Made by a program: the position numbers and the translations under genes. Of a DNA stretch of 64,000 bases, positions 1-8,200 are shown in pieces. The notes beneath the pieces are model-generated. The model searched no databases. It saw only the letters and a list, made by a program, of their open reading frames with translations, and was not told the origin of the DNA. Position 1 is the first letter of the stretch, and each line of letters begins with the position of its first letter. Source of the DNA: Comamonadaceae bacterium OS-4 (GTDB lineage: Bacteria; Pseudomonadota; Gammaproteobacteria; Burkholderiales; Burkholderiaceae_C); the NCBI GenBank assembly GCA_027924025.1, contig AP026970.1, forward strand, positions 1,696,501 through 1,760,500, in the 5' to 3' direction.

Positions 1-747
1 GTGTTTTTTGCCAGCCTGGGCGCTGTCATCGGCTGGCGCCAAACGTATCTGGCCGCCGCTTTGCTGTTTGTGGTGGTGATTGCCGTGCTGGCGAGCCAGC
101 GGCATTACCTGCACACCACGGTGGCCCGAAAAGTGGCCCCCGTGGCTGGCGGGGGCAAGGCGGAGCACGACATGGCGTTCATGAAACTGCCGGTGGTGTG
201 GTGGTGTTTCGGCTTCTTTTTGCTCTCGACCATGACCCTGGCCGTGGTGCAGAGTTATGCGGTCTCCATCCTGAAGGCGATGCACGGGGTCAGCTTTGAG
301 GCGGCCACGTACACCATCTCGTCGTACATGCTGTTTGGGGCGGTGGGCATGTTTATCGGCGGATTTGTGGCGGCCAAGTCCAAGCACTCAGACCGTGTAG
401 TCGCCATGGCCATGGCCGCGGGTGCGGTCTTGCTCGCGCTGTGCGGCACCGGTTGGCTGGGTGCTACCGGCACCATGGTGGTGTTGGCGATCACGGGTTT
501 TGCGGTGGGTATCGGCGGCCCTTCGCGCGACATGATGATCAAAAAAGCCACCCCCAAGGGCGCAACCGGCCGGGTATATGGCTTGGTGTATTCGGGCCTC
601 GACACGGGTTTTGCCATCTCGCCTTTGGTGTTCGGGGTGTTCATGGACCGGGGCTGGTATGGCGCCACTTTGCTCGGTGCGGCGCTGGTGTTACTGCTGA
701 GCGTGGGGGCCGCGCTGGGGGTGGGCCGCCGCACTTCCGTGCCATAG
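1..747 (+). CDS. MFS transporter, C-terminal part (5' end outside window)
   Basis: The reading frame is open from the first base, so the GTG there is probably internal and the N-terminal helices lie upstream. About 248 residues remain, with six or seven hydrophobic helices. A hydrophilic stretch near residues 45-57 looks like the central cytoplasmic loop that separates the two six-helix halves. A short loop with GGPSRD near residues 172-177 and a GRVYGLVYSGLDTG segment follow the pattern of metabolite MFS carriers. The substrate cannot be read from this part. It is an integral inner-membrane protein. The next gene starts 146 bp downstream, so it is probably not in the same operon. Confidence 0.8.
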   Translation: MFFASLGAVIGWRQTYLAAALLFVVVIAVLASQRHYLHTTVARKVAPVAGGGKAEHDMAFMKLPVVWWCFGFFLLSTMTLAVVQSYAVSILKAMHGVSFEAATYTISSYMLFGAVGMFIGGFVAAKSKHSDRVVAMAMAAGAVLLALCGTGWLGATGTMVVLAITGFAVGIGGPSRDMMIKKATPKGATGRVYGLVYSGLDTGFAISPLVFGVFMDRGWYGATLLGAALVLLLSVGAALGVGRRTSVP

Positions 748-893
748 CAGACAGACCGCAGCGCCCCTGCTGCCTAAGCTTCATGCATCGGATCTCTCGC
801 CCCTGACAACGCAGGTGCAAGAGAGAAGAAGCGTGACGCAGTGCCTTCTCTGGAGTTGCGTCCCGATTTTTGTGACGCCAACCAGGAAGCACC

Positions 894-1109
894 ATGCAAC
901 TCCAAAAATCCAAGGCCTTTGCGGCCATTTATGCAGTCACCCTGGCCAGCCTGGCCGGCTGTGCAGGCATGTCATCGCAAGAAAAAGGCACCGCCATCGG
1001 TGCCGGTGTAGGCGCCGTGGGCGGTGCGGTCCTGGGGGGCGGCACTTTGGGCACCCTGGGCGGCGCAGCCGTGGGCGGCGTGATCGGCCATGAGGTCACC
1101 AAACCGTGA
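894..1109 (+). CDS. small glycine-zipper lipoprotein
   Basis: A 71-residue protein with a short signal sequence and a lipobox (LAGC, Cys about residue 23), so it should be lipid-anchored in the envelope. The rest is a glycine-zipper segment (repeated GxxxG, about residues 36-65) like those of the Rick_17kDa/OmpA-type glycine-zipper families, which pack helices in membranes. It has no catalytic residues. It opens a run of small same-strand envelope genes (DUF883, YqjE-like, YqjK-like), which suggests a stress-response set. The role is inferred only from family and context. Confidence 0.75.
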   Translation: MQLQKSKAFAAIYAVTLASLAGCAGMSSQEKGTAIGAGVGAVGGAVLGGGTLGTLGGAAVGGVIGHEVTKP

Positions 1110-1159
1110 GACGGCATCTGCCGCCTCTGTTTATCGATACCACTGAGAAGGACATTCCC

Positions 1160-1450
1160 ATGAGCTATACCAATCCGCTTTCCAACGCCAACGGCCCCCT
1201 CGAGTCAGATGTCATGCCCGTGCTCAACCACGCCGCCCAGCAAGCCGATGGCTTGTTGCAACGCGGCGCTGATGCCTTGCGTGAAAACCGTACCTTTCTT
1301 CAGGAAGGTGCAGAGCGCACCCAGGCGCAAGTCAACACCTATGTGCGTGAAGAGCCACTCAAGTCGCTGCTGATGGCAGCCGCAGCCGGCGCTGTGCTCA
1401 TGGGCGTGGTGGGTTTGATGCTGCGTGGTCGTTCACACCACAGCCATTGA
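1160..1450 (+). CDS. DUF883/ElaB-YqjD family C-tail-anchored protein
   Basis: A 96-residue protein. I chose the ATG at 1160 because GAGAAGGA lies just upstream and the protein then starts MSYTNPL; an in-frame start at 1106 would add an unlikely tail overlapping the previous gene. The soluble part is helical and charged. The EEPLKS motif followed by one glycine-rich transmembrane helix (about residues 65-87) and a short RGRSHHSH tail is the hallmark of the DUF883 family. E. coli members YqjD and ElaB bind ribosomes at the inner membrane in stationary phase. The neighbouring YqjE-like gene matches the E. coli yqjDE arrangement. Confidence 0.85.
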   Translation: MSYTNPLSNANGPLESDVMPVLNHAAQQADGLLQRGADALRENRTFLQEGAERTQAQVNTYVREEPLKSLLMAAAAGAVLMGVVGLMLRGRSHHSH

Positions 1451-1453
1451 ACT

Positions 1454-1843
1454 ATGGCCGCACAAACAACCCGTGCGGCCGTTGCAGTCTGGGCGCTGTT
1501 ACAACAGCGCCCGGATTTGTTGCTGGAACATGCCCAAGCCTATGCCGACCTGTTGCGCGATGAAAGCACAACCTGGGCGGCTTTTTGGCTTGTCAAAGGT
1601 TTGTGGTTGATTGGCGCAGTGTTGCTGGCCTTTGTGGGTCTCACCCTTGCAGGGGTGGCGGTGATGTTGGGCAGCGTATTGCCTGTGGGCTGGGGCGTGC
1701 TGGTTGTGGTGCCCTCGGTCGCATTGTTGGGTGCGCTGTTTTGTGGATGGGCTGTGGTGCGGGGGCCTGCTGCTCCGGGCCTGGATGAAATGCGGGTGCA
1801 ATGGGAGGCTGACCGCAATATGTTGTCGCCGGGCGGGCTATGA
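1454..1843 (+). CDS. YqjE-like membrane protein (phage-holin superfamily fold)
   Basis: A 129-residue protein with a helical N-terminus and two hydrophobic helices (about residues 48-75 and 77-100), the layout of the YqjE / 'phage holin family' proteins. It starts 3 bp after the DUF883 gene and its stop overlaps the next start by 4 bp (ATGA), so these genes are co-transcribed and probably translationally coupled. Automatic annotation as a phage holin would be misleading, because there are no phage genes nearby. In E. coli yqjE is cotranscribed with yqjD. The function is unknown beyond envelope or stress association. Confidence 0.75.
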   Translation: MAAQTTRAAVAVWALLQQRPDLLLEHAQAYADLLRDESTTWAAFWLVKGLWLIGAVLLAFVGLTLAGVAVMLGSVLPVGWGVLVVVPSVALLGALFCGWAVVRGPAAPGLDEMRVQWEADRNMLSPGGL

Positions 1844-2196
1844 CGATCGCCAGCCCCGTGGTCACCACACCCGCGCAGCGCCTGGAGGCGAGTCGCCTCA
1901 ACATGCAGCAGGTGTTAAAGGCGGACGCTTGGCCCGAGCTGGTCATGGCGCGCCAAGCTGCCAGGCAGCTGGCGCAACATTACCCTTTGGCAACCGTGCT
2001 GATGGTGGTCGCCGGGGTCGTGGTGGTGGCGTCGGTCAAGCCTTGGCGCTGGTTCCAGCCGAGCACGGCTGTAAAGGTGGCGGTCGCGCAATCGGTGTGT
2101 CGCATGGTGGGTGGGGCGGTGTTGGCGGCCATGCAGCCGCGCAAGCCCCGGCAGCCGGGGCGCACGCCTCAGGCTGGAGCCTCAAAGAAGGCATAA
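1840..2196 (+). CDS. small membrane protein, YqjK-like position
   Basis: A 118-residue protein of no recognised domain. It has one clear transmembrane helix (about residues 47-66, LATVLMVVAGVVVVASV), a WRWF motif just after it, and a basic, proline-rich C-terminus. The start overlaps the preceding gene by 4 bp. It sits where yqjK lies in enterobacterial yqjCDEK operons, but I see only positional similarity. Its 3' end overlaps the convergent diguanylate cyclase by 28 bp, so both transcripts carry a short antisense segment. Confidence 0.65.
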   Translation: MTIASPVVTTPAQRLEASRLNMQQVLKADAWPELVMARQAARQLAQHYPLATVLMVVAGVVVVASVKPWRWFQPSTAVKVAVAQSVCRMVGGAVLAAMQPRKPRQPGRTPQAGASKKA

Positions 2197-2879
2197 CCCG
2201 TTTGTTCCCGCTTGGCGCGGTACATGGCGGCATCCGCGCGGGCCAGCAGCTCGCTGCCCGTGATTTCGCACGGTGGGCAAATCGCAATCCCAATACTCGG
2301 CCGCACCGTCAGTTCACAGGCCTGTAACTGGCAGGGTGCAGCCACCGAGTCAAACAATTTGGCGGCCAACTGCATCAGTTGCCGGACCTGGTTGGAGCCG
2401 CGCAACAAACAGGCAAACTCGTCTCCGCCCAAGCGGCACACCATGTCTTCTTTGCGCACTGACTGGTTGAGGCGCGCCGCCACAATTTGCAGCAGGTTGT
2501 CGCCCATCGCATGGCCATGGGTGTCGTTGATGTGCTTGAAGTCATCCAGATCCAGAAAGAACAGGGCCAGGCCGCGCTGGTGGGCCCATTGCTCATTGAG
2601 CGACTCTTGCAGGCACGCTTCAAAGTACGCCCGGTTCGGTAGCCGGGTCAGGCCATCGTGGCGCGCAAGGTGACGCGCGCTGCGCTCGCCCGCACGGGTG
2701 CCTGCAAGGTCACGCTGGGTTCTGACCAGGGCATTGCGCAGCTGGGTGACTTGCTCACGCAGTTGCGCGTTGGAGAGTAGCGCACCCTCCAGGGCAGAAG
2801 GCTCCGCATGGTGGCCGTTGCTGAATGTGCCGTCCGGCACATGCAACTTGAAGTTGGCCGGGTTGGGGCGGGCGCTCAT
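2169..2879 (-). CDS. soluble diguanylate cyclase (GGDEF)
   Basis: A 236-residue protein with a predicted coiled-coil N-terminus (about residues 30-70) and one GGDEF domain (about residues 72-233). The DGLTRLPNR entry motif, the FFLDLDDFKHIND metal/substrate motif and an intact GGDEF signature are all present, so it should make cyclic di-GMP from two GTP. An RxxD (RKED) five residues before GGDEF is a product-inhibition I-site. No transmembrane or PAS domain is visible, so it is probably cytoplasmic and activated by dimerisation through the coiled coil. Its start overlaps the upstream 76-residue gene by 4 bp, implying a two-gene operon. Confidence 0.9.
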   Translation of the reverse strand: MSARPNPANFKLHVPDGTFSNGHHAEPSALEGALLSNAQLREQVTQLRNALVRTQRDLAGTRAGERSARHLARHDGLTRLPNRAYFEACLQESLNEQWAHQRGLALFFLDLDDFKHINDTHGHAMGDNLLQIVAARLNQSVRKEDMVCRLGGDEFACLLRGSNQVRQLMQLAAKLFDSVAAPCQLQACELTVRPSIGIAICPPCEITGSELLARADAAMYRAKREQTGYAFFEAPA

Positions 2880-3106
2880 ACCGTGGATTCCGTGTCTAAC
2901 AGCGAAAGCTGGGTGGGCCCTTGGGCTGCTGCCTGATTTGCACCTTCCGCAGGTGCGCGGTGGCTGAGGTGCAGGGTCAATGTGGGTTTGCGGGCGGGGC
3001 GCGCGCCGGTGCTTGCAGTGCCTTCAGGAAAGACGCTCGTTTGGCGGTCCGGGTCGGTGTCAAACACCGGTTGACGGTGCCGTTTGCTGGTGGTGATGCA
3101 AGTCAT
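2876..3106 (-). CDS. small hypothetical protein upstream of diguanylate cyclase
   Basis: A 76-residue protein of unknown function. The ATG at 3106 is preferred because a good Shine-Dalgarno (AAGGAG) lies 7 bases before it; the frame extends to 3184 but without such a site. The protein is polar, rich in Thr, Ala, Pro and Arg, with no signal peptide or hydrophobic helix, and is probably disordered. It overlaps the diguanylate cyclase by 4 bp, so it is probably coupled to it and might modulate it. That is only a positional inference. Confidence 0.55.
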   Translation of the reverse strand: MTCITTSKRHRQPVFDTDPDRQTSVFPEGTASTGARPARKPTLTLHLSHRAPAEGANQAAAQGPTQLSLLDTESTV

Positions 3107-3252
3107 GGCGCACTCCTTGTGGTGGGGATGTAAGGGGTTGTAAACCCTGATTCCTGCAGGGTCTGTGCGCGACCGAACAAGCACCTGCGCCGACCGTACA
3201 GACCTGGTGTCGAGCGGGGGTTAGCCTGCAGTTTTTGAAGCAAGGTCCCCCG

Positions 3253-3960
3253 ATGCAACGCAACCGCCTACTCGCCAGTTTGTCGCAAATAGACCAGCGA
3301 AAAATCAGGGTGGCGGGTACCTGCGTGCCGCTCGCATTCAAGGACGTGCTGTGGACGCCCGGTGGGCACCAGGCCCATGTGTACTTTCCCCTGGAGGGCT
3401 ATGTGTCGCTGCTGGCTGATGCGGGCGATGCGCATGTGGTGGAGGTCGGTATGGTGGGGCCCGAGGGCATGTTGGGCCTTGGGGTTGCCCAAGGCGTGCC
3501 TGTGGCGGTGGTGAAAGCGCTGGTGCAAGAGGGCGGGTGGGCCTGGCGTGTGGATGGCCGGGCATTCAGGGCGGTACTGGCGGACTCCGTCGGCCTGCGC
3601 AAGGTGTTGTTCTCTTACGCCTATGTGGTGCAGGCCCAGCTGTCGCAGGCGAGTGCGTGCATTCGCTTCCATGAGGTGTTGCCCCGGCTCGCCCGGTGGC
3701 TGCTGATGTGCCAGGACCGCTCACCGGCGAACACCTTTCCCATGACCCAGGATTTTTTATCCACGATGCTGGGGGTGCGCCGGGTGAGCGTTACCAACGC
3801 TGCCAGCGAGCTGCAGGCACAAGGGCTGATCCACTACCACCGCGGCATATTGACGGTGGTAGATCGCCGCGGCCTCAAAGCCGTCTCGTGTCTGTGTTAC
3901 GCCCGAGACTCTTCGATTTACGAGGCCATCTTTCACCGGCCGGTGCAGGGGGACCTTTAA
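3253..3960 (+). CDS. Crp/Fnr family transcriptional regulator (paralog 1)
   Basis: A 235-residue protein with an N-terminal cyclic-nucleotide-binding-like beta barrel (about residues 20-120) and a C-terminal Crp-type winged helix (about 150-225; recognition region LGVRRVSVTNAASEL). I see no N-terminal cysteine set for an Fe-S cluster, so an FNR-type oxygen sensor is unlikely. The ATG at 3253 follows CAAGG with good spacing. It converges on a second Crp/Fnr gene, the stops overlapping by 4 bp. Both share a C-terminal CxCY motif, so they look like diverged duplicates. They are candidate regulators of this envelope-stress block. Confidence 0.88.
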   Translation: MQRNRLLASLSQIDQRKIRVAGTCVPLAFKDVLWTPGGHQAHVYFPLEGYVSLLADAGDAHVVEVGMVGPEGMLGLGVAQGVPVAVVKALVQEGGWAWRVDGRAFRAVLADSVGLRKVLFSYAYVVQAQLSQASACIRFHEVLPRLARWLLMCQDRSPANTFPMTQDFLSTMLGVRRVSVTNAASELQAQGLIHYHRGILTVVDRRGLKAVSCLCYARDSSIYEAIFHRPVQGDL

Positions 3961-4676
3961 ACCGCCACGGTCGCCGGCAAGAGCCGGTCGTATTCTTTTT
4001 TGACCACTTCGTAGCATTCGCAGGTCCGCTTTTCCAGGCCTGGGCGATCTTGCACGCTGATGTGCCCGCGGGCATAGCTGATAAGGCCAGCGCGTTGCAG
4101 CTTGAGCGCGGCTTCGGTGACCCCCTCCCGCCGCACGCCCAGCATGTTAGCGATGAGCTCTTGGGTCATGACCAGCTCGTTGCCCCGCAAGCGGTCCAGG
4201 CTCAAGAGCAGCCAGCGGCAGAGTTGCTGGTCGAGCGAGTGGTGCCGGTTACAGACCGCGGTTTGGGCCATTTGGGTGATCAGTGCCTGGGTGTAGCGCA
4301 GCATCAGGTGCATCACCGGGCCTGAGCGGTTGAACTCTTCTTTCATCATCTGCGAGCTCAGCCGGAAGCCTTGCCCAGCGCTTTGCACCACGGCCCGGCT
4401 GGGGGTGGAGCCACCGCCCATGAAAAGCGAGACACCCACCACTCCCTCGAGGCCCACCACAGCGATCTCAGCCGAGGCACCGTTTTCGAGCACATACAAC
4501 AGCGAGACGATGGCGCTGGTCGGAAAGTACACATGGCGCTGGACGGCGCCCGACTCATACAGAACCTTGCCCAGGGGCAGCTCCACAAGCTCCAGGTGTG
4601 GTTGCCACCGGACCCATTCGGCATCCGGTAAAGAGGCAATCAACTGGTTGCGGCGCGAGTCGGTGTTGGCGGGCAT
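3957..4676 (-). CDS. Crp/Fnr family transcriptional regulator (paralog 2)
   Basis: A 239-residue protein. The start at 4676 (MPANTDSRR) has AGAGG upstream; an in-frame start at 4715 is less likely. It has a cNMP-binding-like barrel with HVYFPTSAIVSLLY, then a winged helix with MTQELIANMLGVRREGVTEAA. Like its convergent neighbour it lacks FNR cysteine ligands and carries a CECY motif near the end. In Burkholderiales, proteins of this type lie beside stress or nutrient genes; the ligand is unknown. The 260-bp gap upstream, shared with the divergent membrane-peptide/glucan-synthase unit, is where it could act. Confidence 0.88.
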   Translation of the reverse strand: MPANTDSRRNQLIASLPDAEWVRWQPHLELVELPLGKVLYESGAVQRHVYFPTSAIVSLLYVLENGASAEIAVVGLEGVVGVSLFMGGGSTPSRAVVQSAGQGFRLSSQMMKEEFNRSGPVMHLMLRYTQALITQMAQTAVCNRHHSLDQQLCRWLLLSLDRLRGNELVMTQELIANMLGVRREGVTEAALKLQRAGLISYARGHISVQDRPGLEKRTCECYEVVKKEYDRLLPATVAV

Positions 4677-4936
4677 AAATACCTCTGTTGTGTTTTCCCT
4701 GTCAGCCGGACTCACCAGATCGGCGGCCCGTGCTGCAGATCAGTGTATGCCTGTGTGTTCAGTGGTCTGTGCGATAGCGCACCTTTGCGGAGGGCGGCCA
4801 ATGGCAAACCGTTCGCTTCCGAACAGACCTTGCGGGCTGCCGGGCGCAGCATGGGCTCCCTGTGCACGGGGCGAGCAAGCGCTCTCAGATTGCCCCGCTG
4901 CTGCTGTTGGCACCGCCCATTCCAAGGAGTACCCGT

Positions 4937-5203
4937 ATGACCCATTCGACTGATTTACCGTGCCCCATTTCGCAGTGTTTGGCGCGCTGGAGTACTGCTG
5001 CCTACCCGGATGCGGCAGAAACCTCGTCTTTTGACCTCTGGAGCCTGTCCTCCCATGTGCAACATTGCAGTGGCCGCGTGAGCCATACCGAACGACTGCA
5101 CCGCGCTGCGGGCTGGGCTGGTGGCATGGTGCGTGTGCGCTTGATGACATTTGTGGTGGTCGCGGTGTTGGTGCTCGGGGCGGGTTTCGTCCTGGCGGCG
5201 TAG
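4937..5203 (+). CDS. small single-helix membrane protein upstream of glucan synthase
   Basis: An 88-residue protein starting at an ATG with an excellent Shine-Dalgarno (AAGGAG, 7-base spacing). The first 65 residues are polar and contain three cysteines (CPISQCL and a later HCSG). The C-terminus is one transmembrane helix (MTFVVVAVLVLGAGFVLAA) ending at the stop. It ends 3 bp before the ATG of the giant glucan synthase, which has a poor ribosome site of its own, so translational coupling is likely. I do not recognise a family; it may be an accessory or regulatory subunit of the synthase. Confidence 0.6.
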   Translation: MTHSTDLPCPISQCLARWSTAAYPDAAETSSFDLWSLSSHVQHCSGRVSHTERLHRAAGWAGGMVRVRLMTFVVVAVLVLGAGFVLAA

Positions 5204-5206
5204 GGC

Positions 5207-8200
5207 ATGCCGCCGGCCCGTTGGAATGGGGTACTGGAACAGGTGCCGGACGGTCTGTGGTCCGCGATGGGCTTGGATGCCGGCCCGCTGGACGCGCCGA
5301 TCCGGTCCGATGTATTCGGGATGGAGCGTTTTGAGCGGCACGGCATCAGCCTCGGGCTGACGCACAAGGTCGTCAGGGAGCGCAGCCACCGGGAGAGTTT
5401 TACCCCCCGCTTGCAAGACAACATCCAACGCCTGCGCAGCGTGAATGCGTATATCGGCAGCCAAGCGCGCACCGGGTACGACATCAGCCCGGCCGCCGAA
5501 TGGCTGTTGGAGAACTTTCATCTGCTGGAGGCCCAGTTCAAAGAGGTGGATGAGGGCCTGCCATCCAACTATTTCAAGGGCCTGCCGGTACTGGTGCAGC
5601 CACCTTTGGCGGGCCTGCCGCGGGTGTACGGCGTGGCCTGGGCGTTTGTGGCGCACACCGATGGCGCCTTCGATGAGTCCTTGCTGGTGCATTTTCTCAA
5701 CGCCTATCAACAGAGCTGCGAGTTGCGCTTGAGTGAGCTGTGGGCATTGCCCACCACCTTGCGGGTGGTGCTGATGGAGAACCTGCGGCGCTTGGCCGAT
5801 CGGGTGGCGGCCAACAAGGCCGCACGCGAGTTGGCCAACCGCTGCTGTGATGACCTGGAGCACTACAGCATCAGCCTGCTGGGGGAGTTGGCGGCCCGCA
5901 TGCGGCTGCGGGGTGTGGAGGGCGTGTTCTTGGCGCAAATGAGCCGGCGCCTGCAAACCACCCTGCCGGACAGCCGGGTTATGGTCAAAACCTGGCTGCA
6001 AACCATGTTGCCCCTGTTGCCCGCGGTGCTGCTGCAGCAGCGCGCAGAGCAAGCTGCCGACAACCTGAGTGTGAGCAACTCGGTGACCTCGCTGCGCACG
6101 ATCGGGGACGCCGATTGGCCGGAAGTGGTGATGCGCACCAATGTATGCACCCGCCTGCTGCTGGGCAATGCGGTGTTCCAGGCAGAGCACTCCATGACCC
6201 GTGAGACCACCTTGCACGGCATTGAGCAGCTGGCCAAGCGCAGCGGCAAGCCCGAGGCCCATGTGACCGAGACCCTGCTGGACTTGATGGCGAAGGCGCC
6301 AGCCAGCGAGATGGAGGCCCAGGTCCCGGCGTATTGGCTGGGCGGGGCGGGCGGCGGGGCCTTGCGGGTGGCACTGGGCTTGCCCGCGCACTTGCGGTTT
6401 GACGGGGCCCGTGTGCGCCGCGTCTGGGCCTTGCCCCTCTACCTGGGTGCCATTGGTCTGGCCACTGCAGCGCTGATGGCGTGGCTGGTGCTCTGGCACG
6501 GCGCGCTCGACTCTGCCTGGCTCCGTGTGGCGCTGTGGTTGTTGGTAATGGTGCCGGCCTCCGAGGCGATGGTGGCCTTGGTCAACCGCCTGGCCAGTGA
6601 ATCCTTGGAGCCCCGGCGCCTGCCACGACTGGCATTCAAAGAGGGGCTACCCGCTGAGCACCGGGTAGCGGTGGTGATCCCGTGCATGTTGGTGGATGCG
6701 CTGGGCATTGAGGCCTTGGCCCGCAGGCTCCATTTGCACTACCTGGCCAATCCGGAACCTCTGGCCCAGTTTGTGTTGTTGACCGACCATCTGGATGCCG
6801 CCACCCCAACCACGCCCACCGACCCGGTGTTGCTGGCCCATGCGGTGCGCGCCCTCGAGGCCTTGAACCAGCGCTACCCTGTGCCCGCAGCGGCAGACGC
6901 TGCACCGGGGCAGGCTCTTGCGGCCCCGCGCTTTGCGCTGCTGCACCGCGAGCGGCGTTTCAGCCGGTCTGAAAACGCCTGGATCGGTTGGGAGCGTAAG
7001 CGCGGCAAGCTGGAGGCCCTGGTCGCCAGACTGACAGGAACCGGCCAAGGTGATTTCGTCGATGTGGGCACTCTGAGCCACGTCGTGCCCGGTACGCCCT
7101 ATGTGGTCACGCTGGACGCCGACACCCAGCTGCCGCCGGGGCGACTCCGCTCGCTGGTGGGTATTGCGGCCCACCCCAGCAACCAGCCCGTCTTTGACCC
7201 GGCGACCCGCACCATCGTGAAGGGATACGGCGTGTTGCAGCCCAGGGTGTCGGCCCCTTTGCCGGGGGAACATGCGCGCACCTTCTATCACTGGCTGTTT
7301 GCCGGACAGTTCGGTATTGATACCTACAGCGCCACCAGCTCAGAGGTGTACCAGGATGTATTCGGGCAGGGCACTTTTACCGGCAAGGGCTTGTTCAATG
7401 TGGCGGCGGTGCACCAGGTGTTGAGCGGGCGCTTTCCCGATGGACAGGTGTTGAGCCATGACTTGCTGGAGGGCGCTCTGGTGCGCTGCGCCACGGTGAC
7501 CGATGTGACGGTGCTGGAAGACGGCCCCCACCACCCCGAAACGGCCAACGCCCGCATCCACCGCTGGACGCGGGGCGACTGGCAGTTGATTCCGTTCATG
7601 CTGCGCTATCGCCAGTACGGCATTTCATTCCTGAACCTGTGGAAGATGCTGGACAACCTGAGGCGCTCGCTGGTGGCACCGGCTTGCCTAGCGCTCTTGT
7701 TGATGTCGGTCAGCGGCATCGGGCTGGAGCCAGTATTTGCTTTGCTACTGGTATTGCTGGCTTACACCGCTGGTCCGTTCATCGGGGCGGTGGCGGGGCT
7801 GGTACCGGGGCGACCCAATCTGGAGCTTCGCTACTTTTATGCCTGTGCTGGCGTCGACTTTGCGCGGGTGCTCGCGTTGGGCGTGTGGCAATGCATGCAG
7901 TTGTTGCGCCAGAGTATGTTGGCGGTGGACGCCGTCTGGCGCTCGCTGTACCGCCTTGCCATCAGCAGGAGTGGTTTGCTGGAGTGGACCACGGCCGCTA
8001 GCGTACAAGCCGGCAGCAGCACGCGCCTGGCTGCCATGCTGCGAACCCATGCCGGTCTGGTGGTGTTGACACTGGCGGGTGCAGCGGCTTTGGCCCCATG
8101 GATCACGCTGCCAGCCTGGGCGACAGCGTGGGCGGTCTTGTGGTTGTTTTCACCGCTTGCCCTGTGGCTGGCCTGCCAGAGCCAGTGGAGCCGCCGCATC

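Noticed and set aside
1454-1843. Phage holin, hence possible prophage remnant
   Set aside because: The fold label matches the holin superfamily, but the neighbours are DUF883 and YqjK-like genes as in the enterobacterial yqj operon; no phage genes are present.
4769-4782. GTGCGATAGCGCAC dyad as a Crp/Fnr site
   Set aside because: It does not resemble TGTGA-N6-TCACA or TTGAT-N4-ATCAA and has short arms; it is likely chance in a GC-rich gap.
4955-6499. Long open frame of 514 codons on the minus strand, and similar long antisense frames across the glucan synthase gene (for example 12284-13564 and 10066-11388)
   Set aside because: They mirror a clearly coding, high-GC plus-strand gene, have no recognisable domains or ribosome sites and show His/Gln/Arg-rich composition typical of antisense shadows.
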